Assembly (NCBI RefSeq): GCF_004342025.1
Contig: NZ_SLWN01000008.1
Coordinates: 295,569 to 359,568, forward strand
Source of the DNA: Kribbella steppae
GTDB taxonomy: Bacteria; Actinomycetota; Actinomycetes; Propionibacteriales; Kribbellaceae
Direction of reading: 5' to 3'
DNA length: 64,000 nucleotides
Part shown: positions 26,367 through 34,853 of the stretch, one piece after another
Layout of the letters: each line of letters starts with the position of its first letter
How positions within the stretch are numbered: position 1 is the stretch's first letter
Program-made: the position numbers and the translations under genes
The notes under the pieces: model-generated
The model's input: the letters and a program-made list of their open reading frames with translations, nothing else
Database searches by the model: none
What the model was told of the DNA's origin: nothing

Positions 26367-27493
26367 CGGCGCTTCTCCAGCCAGTCGGACCACGCGGCCA
26401 GCGCCTCCGACGGGTCGCGACGACCGACGCCGACGCGGAAGCGGTCGGTCGGGGTCTCGGTCAGCGCGGAGCTGTAGATGCTCGACGGCAGCAGCAGTAC
26501 GCCGGCCTGTTCGACGAGCTCGCTGCACATCGTCTCGACCCCGTCGGCGCCGAGGTAGCGCGGGAAGCAGACGCAGCCTCCATCGGGCGGCGTGAACTCG
26601 AACAGGTCCGGATAGCGCGCGAAGAAGTCGGTGAAGACCGGCAGGTTCTCCGCGACGATCCGGCGGTTCCGGTCGAGCAGGTGCTCCCGGGCGCGCAGGG
26701 CGATCAGCGCCAGCACCTCGCTCGTCGCGGAGTTGCAGATGGTCGTGTAGTGCTTGGCGCGTTCCAGCTTGTCGAGGACGTCACGATCCCGGCAGACGAT
26801 CCAGCCGATCCGCAGTCCCGGCAGGCCGTACGCCTTCGACATCACGTTGAGGGACAGCACCGTACCGGAGAGATCTGTTGCTTGTGGCAACGGTGAGCGG
26901 GTCAGCTCCAGGCCGCGGTAGACCTCGTCACTGAACAGGGTGATGCCACGGTCGTCGCAGAGCTGCACCAACGCCTGCCAGGCTTCAGGAGTGGGCACCG
27001 CGCCGGTCGGGTTGTTCGGGAAGTTGACCGACACCATCCGGGTGTTGGGCCGCAGTGCGCGTTCCACGGCGTCGACGTCGAGCGCCCAACCGGAGTCGGC
27101 CTGCAGTGCGACCCCGGTGACCTCGCACACGGCCAGTGGGACCGTCTCGGCCGCCTGGTAGTTCGGGGTCAGTACGACGAGGTGGTCGGTGGGCTCGAGG
27201 AGGGTCCGCATGGCGAGGTAGATCGCCTCTTCGGCACCGGCGAAGCACAGGACGTCGTCCGCGGAGGCGTTCGTGTAGGTCGCCGCGATCTCCTCCCGCA
27301 GCGCCGGCAGTCCACGGGTCTCGGTGTAGCCGAGTGCCAGCGACTCCCAGCGCTCCCGACCGTCGTCGTCGGCCAACGCGAGCAGTTCGCTCAAGCTGTG
27401 TGTCTGCGCGTCCGATGCAGTCAGGTGGTAGCGGGCGCTGAACTCCCACTGCGCGAAGTACGTCTCCAACCGGAAGTCAGGCAGGGTCGGCAT
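26363..27493 (-). CDS. PLP-dependent aminotransferase (class I/II)
   Basis: 376 aa. VSVNFPNNPTGAVPTPEAWQ, ITLFSDEVYRGLEL and the Schiff-base lysine in NVMSKAYGLPGLRIGW are the class I/II landmarks; GAEEAIYLAMRTLLEP is the PLP phosphate-side motif. It resembles capreomycidine-synthase-like and valine-pyruvate-type enzymes, but substrate cannot be fixed. Overlaps the regulator by 17 bases and the cyclodeaminase by 4. Confidence 0.88.
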   Translation of the reverse strand: MPTLPDFRLETYFAQWEFSARYHLTASDAQTHSLSELLALADDDGRERWESLALGYTETRGLPALREEIAATYTNASADDVLCFAGAEEAIYLAMRTLLEPTDHLVVLTPNYQAAETVPLAVCEVTGVALQADSGWALDVDAVERALRPNTRMVSVNFPNNPTGAVPTPEAWQALVQLCDDRGITLFSDEVYRGLELTRSPLPQATDLSGTVLSLNVMSKAYGLPGLRIGWIVCRDRDVLDKLERAKHYTTICNSATSEVLALIALRAREHLLDRNRRIVAENLPVFTDFFARYPDLFEFTPPDGGCVCFPRYLGADGVETMCSELVEQAGVLLLPSSIYSSALTETPTDRFRVGVGRRDPSEALAAWSDWLEKRR

Positions 27494-28100
27494 GAGACTC
27501 CTTTCGGGCTTCTCCGAGATGCTGGTAGAGGGCGGACCGGGAGATCCGCAGCGCCCGCGCGACCGCCGGCACGGACCGCCGCTGGCTCAGCACACCCGCA
27601 GCGTCCAGCCTGCCGAGCAGTTCCACCCGGTCCTCCCGGCTCAGCCGCTCGACCGTGACACCGCGCTCGCGGACGTACTCGGCGACGTTCTCATTGAGGG
27701 TCTCGAGCCAGTCGCGCTCGAACAGCACGCGCGGCTGCCCGGCCGCCGGCGCGGCGAAGGCAGCCAGCAGGCGACTCGCTTCCTCGAAGGCGGTCCGGTC
27801 CACGTTCACGCAGAAGACGTACGCCGGCTGGCCGTCGTCGTCCCGGACCACCGCGCTGATACTCGACAGCCGCCGACCGTCCGACAGGACCTTCGGGTGC
27901 GGCCCGTACACATCCGGACCACTGGTGGACAGTTCGTCCAGCTCACCGAGGAGCGAGGGTTCGCCCGGCTCGCGGCCGGACAGCGGGTTCCAGATCGCGA
28001 CGACCTCGTCGGTCGTCGGATCGTGCAGGACGACCTCGGCGTGCGGCGACAGCAACCGGGCCAGCGCGTCACCGATCGGTGCCAGCTGTTCGGGCTTCAT
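27477..28100 (-). CDS. YheO-PAS/HTH_22 transcriptional regulator (DauR-like)
   Basis: 207 aa. N-terminal YheO-type PAS domain (LLSPHAEVVLHDPTTDEVVA; YVFCVNVDRTAFEEA) and a C-terminal HTH (VPAVARALRISRSALYQHLG). DauR of Pseudomonas controls D-arginine catabolism including a cyclodeaminase-family DauB, and here the regulator heads an operon with a DauB-family gene. Two tandem inverted repeats lie immediately upstream of its start, suggesting autoregulation. Confidence 0.88.
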   Translation of the reverse strand: MKPEQLAPIGDALARLLSPHAEVVLHDPTTDEVVAIWNPLSGREPGEPSLLGELDELSTSGPDVYGPHPKVLSDGRRLSSISAVVRDDDGQPAYVFCVNVDRTAFEEASRLLAAFAAPAAGQPRVLFERDWLETLNENVAEYVRERGVTVERLSREDRVELLGRLDAAGVLSQRRSVPAVARALRISRSALYQHLGEARKESHADPA

Positions 28101-28103
28101 ACC

Positions 28104-28136
28104 TGGACAATATGTCCACAGTGGACGTGATGTCTA
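28104..28136. promoter_or_regulatory. Tandem TGGAC-N5-GTCCA operators of the DauR-like gene
   Basis: TGGACaatatGTCCA (28104-28118) is a perfect palindrome, TGGACgtgatGTCTA (28122-28136) differs at one base, and their centres are 18 bp apart. They start 4 bases upstream of the regulator's ATG on the minus strand. Likely autorepression sites. Confidence 0.6.
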
Positions 28137-28310
28137 TACGGTGACGGTGGAGCCGAACGCCGTCGCAGCTGATCCACGCGACTGACAACGAGTGGTGGCG
28201 CGATTGCGCCATGTCGCAGCTACGGCAGCTGTGGACAGCGCGGATCGGGGTGCCGGGATTGCAGACTCGGTCGGAAGAGGTGCGCCTGCCCCCAGCCTCT
28301 AAGGAGATCA

Positions 28311-31300
28311 ATGTCCCCCCACCGGATCACCGCCGCCACCCTTGCGGCGATGCTGACCCTCGGCGCGGTCTCGGCGACCCCGGCCGCCGCCGCACCGCCA
28401 CCGACACCCGCCGGGACCGCCGGCGTCACCAGTACCGCGGTCACCCTGATCACCGGCGACGTCGTCGAGGTGACCGACGCGGGTGCCGGGAAGAAGGCGG
28501 CTACCGTCCGCCCGGCCGCTGGACGCGAGCGCGTCACCTTCCACACCATCGAGGTCGACGGCGGACTGCGAGTCCTGCCGAGCGACGCCGTACCGTACAT
28601 CTCCACCGGCGTGCTGGACGCCGACCTGTTCGACGTCGAGGAGCTCGTTGCCGACGGGTATGGCGACTCCGCCGCCAAGCAGCTCCCGCTGATCGTCAAG
28701 TACGACCATGGCCTGCGAGGCTCGCAGGAGTTGGCCGGTACGACGACCACGCGTGAGCTGAACTCGATCGGCGGCAAGGCCGTGGACGCGGCCAAGGACC
28801 AGCTGCCCGAGCTGTGGAAGTCGCTGAAGCCGGCCGTCGGCGCTCGGGCGCTGAACAGCGGCGTCAGCAAGATCTGGCTCGACGGCAAGGTGCGCGCGGT
28901 GCTGGACAAGAGCGTCCCGCAGATCGGCGCGCCGTCCGCGTGGCAGGCCGGCTATGAGGGTTCCGGCGTCAAGGTCGCCGTACTGGACACCGGTGTCGAC
29001 GCCGAGCACCCGGACCTCGTCGGCAAGGTCAAGGAAGCCCGGGACTTCTCCGGCAGTGCGACCGGGCCGGAGGACCACTTCGGTCACGGCACGCACGTCG
29101 CCGCCACGATCGCCGGCACCGGAGCGGGCGCCGGTGGCACCCGGAAGGGTGTCGCGCCGAAGGCCGACCTGCTCGTCGGCAAGGTGCTCGCCGACGACGG
29201 GTGGGGCTACGACTCCTGGATCATCGCCGGGATGGAGTGGGCCGCCGCCGACGGGGCCAAGGTGATCAACATGAGCCTCGGCGGTGGAGCGACCGACGGG
29301 ACCGACCCGCTCAGCCAGGCCGTCAACGACATCACCGCCCAGACCGGCACGCTGTTCGTCGTCTCGGCCGGCAACGAGGGCCGGGACGAGTCGGTCGGTA
29401 CGCCAGGCGCAGCGGCGTCCGCGCTGACCGTGGCAGCCGTGGACCGGAACGACGCGCTGGCGGACTTCTCCAGCCGCGGACCGCGGCTTGGCGACGCCGG
29501 CCTCAAGCCGGAGATCTCCGCGCCCGGCGTGGACATCGTCGCCGCGCGGGCGGCCGGTACCGCTATGGGCGGGCCGGTGGACGACCTCTACACGGCAGCC
29601 TCGGGTACGTCGATGGCCGCGCCGCACGTGGCCGGAGCGGCTGCCCTGCTCGCGCAGCAGCACCCGGACTGGAAGGCCGACCAGCTGAAGAACGCTCTGG
29701 TCAGTACCGCCAAGACCCAGCCGAACCAGTCCGTCTACGCACACGGCGCCGGCCGGGTGGACCTCAGCCGCGCGGTCTCGCAGAAGGTGTTCGCGACCGG
29801 TGTCGCGGACTTCGGCCTGCAGACCTCGACCGACGCGAGCAGCCGGACCATCACCTACCGGAACGAGTCGGACGCCCCGGTCACGCTGACCCTGTCCGTT
29901 GCTGTCACCAACCTTGACAACGCCAAGCCGGAGACCGACGCGTTCGGTGTCCCGGCCAGTGTCACGGTCCCGGCCAACGACACCGTCGACGTACCGGTGA
30001 ACCTGGCCGCGGCGAACCTCGATCGTGGTCTGCACAGCGGATGGATCGTTGCCACCGGCACCGATGGCGTTGTCACCCACACCGCGGTCGGCGCGCTCCG
30101 GCAGGGCCTGAAGCACAAGATCACGCTGCGCGGCGTCGGTCTGGACGGCCGGCCGACGGCGGTCCCGGTCGTCTCGCTGTTCGGCGACAACTCGCGCTCC
30201 GACGTCCTCGCCTGGATCCCGGACGGCGAGAGCATCACGGCCGAGGTCGAGGAGGGCACCTACCTGCTGCACGGGCTGGTCGACAACAGCAACCCGCAGG
30301 ACGAGCAGGCCACGCTGTTCACCGACCCGAACATCGTCGTCAGCAAGGACACCGAGGTCGTCATCGATGCCCGCAAGGCGGCTCCGATCACCATCGAGAC
30401 ACCGAAGCCGTCGGAGCAGCAGGCGGTGCTTAGCTACTACGTGCACCGGGTGTACGGAAACGGCCGGTCCATCAGCCACGGTGTGATGCACTTCAGCACG
30501 GTCAAGCAGGTCAACGTCACAGCGACCAAGCCGGTGCAGGACGGCTCCTTCGAGTTCTCCTCCCGCTGGCAACTGGTCGCGCCGATGGTCCAGGCCGCGG
30601 TCCAAGGTGTCACAGGGCCGCTGGACATCAACCTGCTGCACCGGTCGCCGTCGTACGAGGGCAAGAAGCGGTTCCCGCTCGTGTACGCCGACTCCTCGCT
30701 GAAGGGTGTGACGGGCGCGCTGGCCGTGCTCGACTCGAGTGAGGACGGCTGGGGGAACGGCAGTGAGCAGGACCAGATCGCCGCAGCCGCTCAGGCGGGC
30801 GCCAAGGCCGTGATCCTGGTCCGGCCGGCGGACTGGTCGGCGTGGACCGTGTGGCGGCCGACCGGCGACCGGGAGCCGATCCCGGCGATGGTCACCACCG
30901 ATGCGGACGGTAAGAAGCTGATCGACCGGGCCAAGCGCGGCAACGCCACGATCGACCTGACACTCACGACGTCGAGCCCGTACCTGTACGACGTCAACCA
31001 GGTCTCGACCGGGTACATCCCGGCGAAGATCAACTACACGGTGACGCCGGCGAACAGCGCGCGGATCACCACCCGGTACGCCGACAACGGTGGGTTCAAC
31101 TGGGCCAAGGAGCAGCGGTTCGGCTGGCGGCCGTGGCAGGAGTACTCCTGGAACGACTCGCAGCGGTTCGTCGAGACGCCGAAGGTGCGCGAGGAGTGGG
31201 TGACCTCGGGTGACTCGCTCTGGCAGCACCGGGTGCACCACCTCTACACCTGGGACGTCATGATGCCGCTCCAGGGCGGGATGACCTCGGTGCCGCGCAG

Positions 31301-31976
31301 CTACAAGAGCGGTCCGTCGTCGGAGACCTGGTTCGGTCCGGTCGTCCGCCCGGCGGCCGCACCCGGTGTGCTGTCGAGCCGTACCGGTGACCGGTTGTCG
31401 CTGCGGATCCCGTCGTTCGTGGACGCTGCCGGGCACTACACGGTCGGCGAGACCACCAAGGCCTCTGCGGTGCTGTCGCGCAACGGACAGGTCGTCGCCG
31501 AACTGCCGGATGCGTGGGAGGACGTGATGACGTCCAGCGACGACGCGGCGTACAAGCTGGACCTCTCCACCGAGCGCATCGACTCCCAAGGCGAGTGGAA
31601 CTGGGCTACGCGGACGCAGACCTCGTGGGAGTTCCGGTCGAAGAACGCACCGGTGGACAAGCCGGCTCCGCTATCGCTGCTGCAGGTCGGCTACACGGTT
31701 CCGACCGACCTCACCGGTCGTGTCGCCGCCAGCACTCATGTGGTCGGCTTCAACGTCCAGCAGCAGGTCGGTGCGGCTCGCTCGACCACGCTGCAGGCCT
31801 GGGCGTCGTACGACGAGGGCAAGAGCTGGAAGAAGCTCGCCGTAGTAGGTGCCCTCGGCCACTACCTGGCGGTGGTCCCGTCCGCGCACGACACCGTGTC
31901 GCTGAAGGTGCGTGCGACTGACAACACCGGTGCCGCGGTGACGCAGACCGTGATCCGCGCGTACGGCGTGAAGTAG
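28311..31976 (+). CDS. Secreted S8 subtilisin-family serine peptidase, 1221 aa
   Basis: Signal peptide (RITAATLAAMLTLGAVSATP). Catalytic triad: Asp in VAVLDTGVDAEHPDL (about residue 225), His in FGHGTHVAATIAG (about 258), Ser in GTSMAAPHVAGAAALL (about 432). The oxyanion-hole Asn is in FVVSAGNEGRDES. A prodomain precedes it; the C-terminal 750 residues contain beta-sandwich-like stretches and a PA-like segment (AAQAGAKAVILVRPADW near 828). Such large subtilases degrade extracellular protein. The upstream SD (AAGGAGAT) decides this start. Convergent with a regulator whose partners are often S8 proteases. Confidence 0.95.
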   Translation: MSPHRITAATLAAMLTLGAVSATPAAAAPPPTPAGTAGVTSTAVTLITGDVVEVTDAGAGKKAATVRPAAGRERVTFHTIEVDGGLRVLPSDAVPYISTGVLDADLFDVEELVADGYGDSAAKQLPLIVKYDHGLRGSQELAGTTTTRELNSIGGKAVDAAKDQLPELWKSLKPAVGARALNSGVSKIWLDGKVRAVLDKSVPQIGAPSAWQAGYEGSGVKVAVLDTGVDAEHPDLVGKVKEARDFSGSATGPEDHFGHGTHVAATIAGTGAGAGGTRKGVAPKADLLVGKVLADDGWGYDSWIIAGMEWAAADGAKVINMSLGGGATDGTDPLSQAVNDITAQTGTLFVVSAGNEGRDESVGTPGAAASALTVAAVDRNDALADFSSRGPRLGDAGLKPEISAPGVDIVAARAAGTAMGGPVDDLYTAASGTSMAAPHVAGAAALLAQQHPDWKADQLKNALVSTAKTQPNQSVYAHGAGRVDLSRAVSQKVFATGVADFGLQTSTDASSRTITYRNESDAPVTLTLSVAVTNLDNAKPETDAFGVPASVTVPANDTVDVPVNLAAANLDRGLHSGWIVATGTDGVVTHTAVGALRQGLKHKITLRGVGLDGRPTAVPVVSLFGDNSRSDVLAWIPDGESITAEVEEGTYLLHGLVDNSNPQDEQATLFTDPNIVVSKDTEVVIDARKAAPITIETPKPSEQQAVLSYYVHRVYGNGRSISHGVMHFSTVKQVNVTATKPVQDGSFEFSSRWQLVAPMVQAAVQGVTGPLDINLLHRSPSYEGKKRFPLVYADSSLKGVTGALAVLDSSEDGWGNGSEQDQIAAAAQAGAKAVILVRPADWSAWTVWRPTGDREPIPAMVTTDADGKKLIDRAKRGNATIDLTLTTSSPYLYDVNQVSTGYIPAKINYTVTPANSARITTRYADNGGFNWAKEQRFGWRPWQEYSWNDSQRFVETPKVREEWVTSGDSLWQHRVHHLYTWDVMMPLQGGMTSVPRSYKSGPSSETWFGPVVRPAAAPGVLSSRTGDRLSLRIPSFVDAAGHYTVGETTKASAVLSRNGQVVAELPDAWEDVMTSSDDAAYKLDLSTERIDSQGEWNWATRTQTSWEFRSKNAPVDKPAPLSLLQVGYTVPTDLTGRVAASTHVVGFNVQQQVGAARSTTLQAWASYDEGKSWKKLAVVGALGHYLAVVPSAHDTVSLKVRATDNTGAAVTQTVIRAYGVK

Positions 31977-31982
31977 CAGACC

Positions 31983-32012
31983 GAGCTGGGGCGGCGGGGG
32001 CCGCCCCAGCTC
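31983..32012. terminator. Bidirectional terminator between S8 protease and regulator
   Basis: GAGCTGGGGCGG / CCGCCCCAGCTC, a perfect 12-bp stem with a 6-base loop, lies 6 bases after the protease stop and ends at the convergent gene's stop. Confidence 0.8.
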
Positions 32013-32988
32013 AGATCCAACCGCGTTTGGCGGCCTGGAACGCCAGCCCGGTCCGGGTGTCGACACCGGCCAGGGCCATCATCCGGTCGAGGCGGCGCTG
32101 GACGGTACGGCGGCTGATGCCCAGCTGGGAGGCGATCGACTTGTCGGGTACACCGGCCACCAGCAGGGACAGCAGGAAACGTTCGGAGTCGTCGAGGCCC
32201 TCGGGGTCGTCCTTGTCATCCGAGTAGAGCTTCACCGGGGTCGCCTGCTCCCAGTGGCTCTCGAAAAGGGCCAGGAGTGCGTCCAGCAACTGGCCACGGC
32301 CGATGATCGCCGCTGTGGGCTCACCGATGCCCAGCTCGTCATCACGGACCAGTGGGCAGACTGCGGTCGATCTGTCCACAATCGCCAACCGGACCGGGAG
32401 TGTTGGAAGCGAACGGGCCTCCTCTCCCCAGCTGACACCCTCAGCGATGGTGTCGAGCTCGCCGGGTTGCTCCAGCAGGGCCCGCTCGTAGATCGCGCGA
32501 TACCGGACGCCACGGCTCAGAGCGCCGTACTCCTCGGTGTTGTCCGCGCCCTGCATCGCGAGTGGGTTGGCGCGGCAGAACCACAGGATCTCCTCCCGTG
32601 CCGACTCCTGCAGGTCTCGCAGACGCTCACGAAGCGCATCGGCCCCGACGATCACCTCGACCAGGTGGTGGGCGTCTCGACGGCTCGCACTGGCACGGAA
32701 CTCCTCGCTCAACGCGGCCACGGTCTTGCGGGCCGCCTCTAACGACTCCTGTCGGCGCAGCAGCGTCGTACCGAGTGCAACGTCCGGTGGGAGCGGACGG
32801 AACACCGGACCGTCGGCGTGATGCACCGCGACGAGGCCCTTCGCCTGCAGTCGCTGCAGCACCTCGTCCGCCTCCTGCTGCGGCAACTCGGCAACCTCGG
32901 CCAGCTCCGACGACCGGGCAACAGACAGCCCGACCAGCATCCTGTACGCCTGCTCCTCGCGCGCATCGAGTAACACGCCGTCCTGCAT
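32011..32988 (-). CDS. TrmB-like/LuxR-type HTH regulator
   Basis: 325 aa from ATG 32988 (MQDGVLLDAREEQAYRMLVG). N-terminal winged-helix resembling TrmB (SELAEVAELPQQEADEVLQR LQAKG), a central effector-like region, and a C-terminal LuxR-type HTH (GVPDKSIASQLGISRRTVQR RLDRMM). This chimera is frequent in actinomycetes next to secreted S8 proteases, as here. Effector unknown. CACAGCTGTG and TGTCAGCC-GGCTGACA palindromes lie in its upstream region. Confidence 0.85.
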   Translation of the reverse strand: MQDGVLLDAREEQAYRMLVGLSVARSSELAEVAELPQQEADEVLQRLQAKGLVAVHHADGPVFRPLPPDVALGTTLLRRQESLEAARKTVAALSEEFRASASRRDAHHLVEVIVGADALRERLRDLQESAREEILWFCRANPLAMQGADNTEEYGALSRGVRYRAIYERALLEQPGELDTIAEGVSWGEEARSLPTLPVRLAIVDRSTAVCPLVRDDELGIGEPTAAIIGRGQLLDALLALFESHWEQATPVKLYSDDKDDPEGLDDSERFLLSLLVAGVPDKSIASQLGISRRTVQRRLDRMMALAGVDTRTGLAFQAAKRGWI

Positions 32989-33063
32989 CGTGGCCCCCTG
33001 CCTGCTCGTCAGCCCACACCTAATCAGCCATTCCAACGTGGAAGCGAGCCGGTTGGCCAATGG

Positions 33064-33091
33064 CACAGCTGTGTCAGCCCAGCGGCTGACA
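33064..33091. promoter_or_regulatory. Palindromes in the regulator/small-ORF intergenic region
   Basis: CACAGCTGTG (33064-33073) overlaps a perfect 8-bp inverted repeat TGTCAGCC-cagc-GGCTGACA (33072-33091). Candidate operator for the divergent HTH regulator. No other feature explains it. Confidence 0.4.
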
Positions 33092-33191
33092 CCGGGGTGC
33101 CATCACGAAGTTGGTGAGGAAGCGTCACTTCCGGTCAGAAGTTCGCGGAACTCGCCGCCGCCGAGCCAACCGCCCATGAAAGAGAACATCG

Positions 33192-33359
33192 ATGAGTCTG
33201 ACCGACTACGCCGGTATCGCCGGCTTGATCGCCGCGGCACTGCTCGCCCTCTGGATGCTCCGCGGGGTGCGAACCCAACCCCCGACCGGCCGCCACCGCG
33301 GCAACCCCGCCCTCCGCCTGCCCAAGCCCACCCGCCCGGAACGCGCCGCACGACAGTAG
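33192..33359 (+). CDS. Small membrane protein (55 aa), hypothetical
   Basis: ATG 33192 to TAG 33359. One N-terminal TM (YAGIAGLIAAALLALWMLRG), then a Pro/Arg-rich cytoplasmic tail (RGVRTQPPTGRHRGNPALRL). Codon third positions are strongly G/C. No strong Shine-Dalgarno. Divergent to the HTH regulator, convergent with the ATPase. No family recognised. Confidence 0.5.
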   Translation: MSLTDYAGIAGLIAAALLALWMLRGVRTQPPTGRHRGNPALRLPKPTRPERAARQ

Positions 33360-33371
33360 GCGGCGACTGTT

Positions 33372-34688
33372 CTAGGTGTTGAGGTGGAACGTCATGCCTT
33401 TGTATTCGCGGGTGGTCGTCGGCCGGGTGGACTCGGTGACTGCTGCGTGAGCCGGGCCCGTCGGCGGCGCAATGCCGAGGTGGGCGGCGGACTGGCCGAC
33501 CCGGGTCTGGACCCATTCCTGCAGTCCCGGATCGGCGACGGTGATCCGGTCCCCACCCTCCCGAAGCATGCCTCGGGCAACGAGGTTCTGCCGGTCGGCG
33601 TCCAGCTCCTGCCAGCGACCCAGAGCGGCGATGCCGGTATCGCCCGGCAGAGCCAGTCCGTGCGGTCCGTGGGCGGCGACCTTCGCCAGCAGGTCCTTCT
33701 CCGTGTCGGAGCAGTTGTTCCAGGCGGCCTGGTACAGCACCCTCGACTTGTCGTTCACCTGTGCCGTCGCGACCTTCGCCACGTCGACGGTCACCCCGCC
33801 ACTCTGCAACGCCATCGGAAGCACGGTCTCGGCCAGATCGCGCAGCCGGGTCGGATCGCCGTTCGCCGACCGGACGAGCCGGTCCACCGCCCTGGGCTGG
33901 TACGCGATCCCCGCCTGGCGCAGCGGCTCGGTGAGCGCGGGCTTGAGTTCGTCGTCCGTCATCGCGCCGACCTCGCGAACATCGAACCGGCCGGTCACCG
34001 CGGTGGCGATCTTGGACAGCCCGCCGGAGGCCGCCATCAGCCGGGTCGCCGCCAGCTCGCCGCCGGCCGCGATCAGGAACACCGGCCTGCGCTGCTGCTC
34101 CAGATGCGCGGACAGCTCGGTCAGCGCCGCCAGGTCGCGCTCCGAGGCGACGTCGAGGTTGTCGACCATCAGCAGCACGGGCTCGGGCGGCTTGCGGTTG
34201 GCCGCGAGTTCGCCGAGCTGGTCGGCGAGTTCGTTCAGCGTGGTACCGGCGCTGTCCTGGGCGTTGGCGTCCCATTGAGTCTTCGCCACACCTTGCACGA
34301 ACGGAACCGGCATGACCCTGATCTCCGCGCCGTTCTGCCGATTGCGGGTGCGCTGGCCCAGGTCCTTCACCAGCTTGTTCAGCCGCCGTGCGCCGAGCAT
34401 CCCGTACCGCTTGCGGATCGTGCCGAGGTCCTCGGTGACCTTGCGGACGAACCGGTTCTCCAGCGGTTCCCGCGGCGAGGCGTCGACCCGGATGCCGACC
34501 CAGCCCTGCCGCTTGGCCAGCGCCTCGGCCCGGTCGAGCTCGAGGGTCTTGCCCATCCCGGGCGGTCCGGTGAACAGCACCGAGTTGCCCTCGGGGGTGC
34601 GCAGGTCGAGTGAGATCGGCCGGCCGAACCGATCGGTGCGCGTGACGGTGTGGGCCGGGTTCCGCGGCGTACCGAAGACCTGGCTCAT
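33372..34688 (-). CDS. AAA-type ATPase (ORC/CDC6-like fold)
   Basis: 438 aa from ATG 34688. Walker A LFTGPPGMGKTLELDRAEAL (about residue 40), Walker B PVLLMVDNLDVASERDLAA, sensor-like RRPVFLIAAGGELAA. The middle contains KRYGMLGARRLNKLVKDLGQ; C-terminal winged-helix-like region (WNNCSDTEKDLLAKVAAHGP). This resembles STAND/Orc1-like actinobacterial ATPases of unknown role. Divergent from a secreted protein gene with a 16-bp inverted repeat between them. Confidence 0.82.
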   Translation of the reverse strand: MSQVFGTPRNPAHTVTRTDRFGRPISLDLRTPEGNSVLFTGPPGMGKTLELDRAEALAKRQGWVGIRVDASPREPLENRFVRKVTEDLGTIRKRYGMLGARRLNKLVKDLGQRTRNRQNGAEIRVMPVPFVQGVAKTQWDANAQDSAGTTLNELADQLGELAANRKPPEPVLLMVDNLDVASERDLAALTELSAHLEQQRRPVFLIAAGGELAATRLMAASGGLSKIATAVTGRFDVREVGAMTDDELKPALTEPLRQAGIAYQPRAVDRLVRSANGDPTRLRDLAETVLPMALQSGGVTVDVAKVATAQVNDKSRVLYQAAWNNCSDTEKDLLAKVAAHGPHGLALPGDTGIAALGRWQELDADRQNLVARGMLREGGDRITVADPGLQEWVQTRVGQSAAHLGIAPPTGPAHAAVTESTRPTTTREYKGMTFHLNT

Positions 34689-34813
34689 CCCCCCAGCGTG
34701 CGGACCGTAGCGGTCGCCGAGCCGGGCTGTACGTGTCCCACAGGTGAACACTGGCCGCTCGCCGGTTGAACCGGTCTATCGTCCCCGCCCGATCGTGCAG
34801 TGATCACGGGGAG

Positions 34814-34853
34814 TGCTTGGCAGCGTGACGGGCCGCTGTCACGCTGCCAAGCA
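34814..34853. promoter_or_regulatory. Perfect 16-bp inverted repeat reaching the start codon
   Basis: TGCTTGGCAGCGTGAC (34814-34829) and GTCACGCTGCCAAGCA (34838-34853) around an 8-base loop. The right arm ends on the A of the ATG of the downstream secreted-protein gene. Candidate operator or translation-controlling hairpin. Confidence 0.55.

Noticed and set aside
28308..31589. 1093-codon open frame on the minus strand opposite the S8 protease
   Set aside because: It is an antisense frame of a gene with complete subtilase catalytic residues. GC-rich codon bias of the plus gene keeps stops out of the reverse frame. No recognisable domain and no start/SD.
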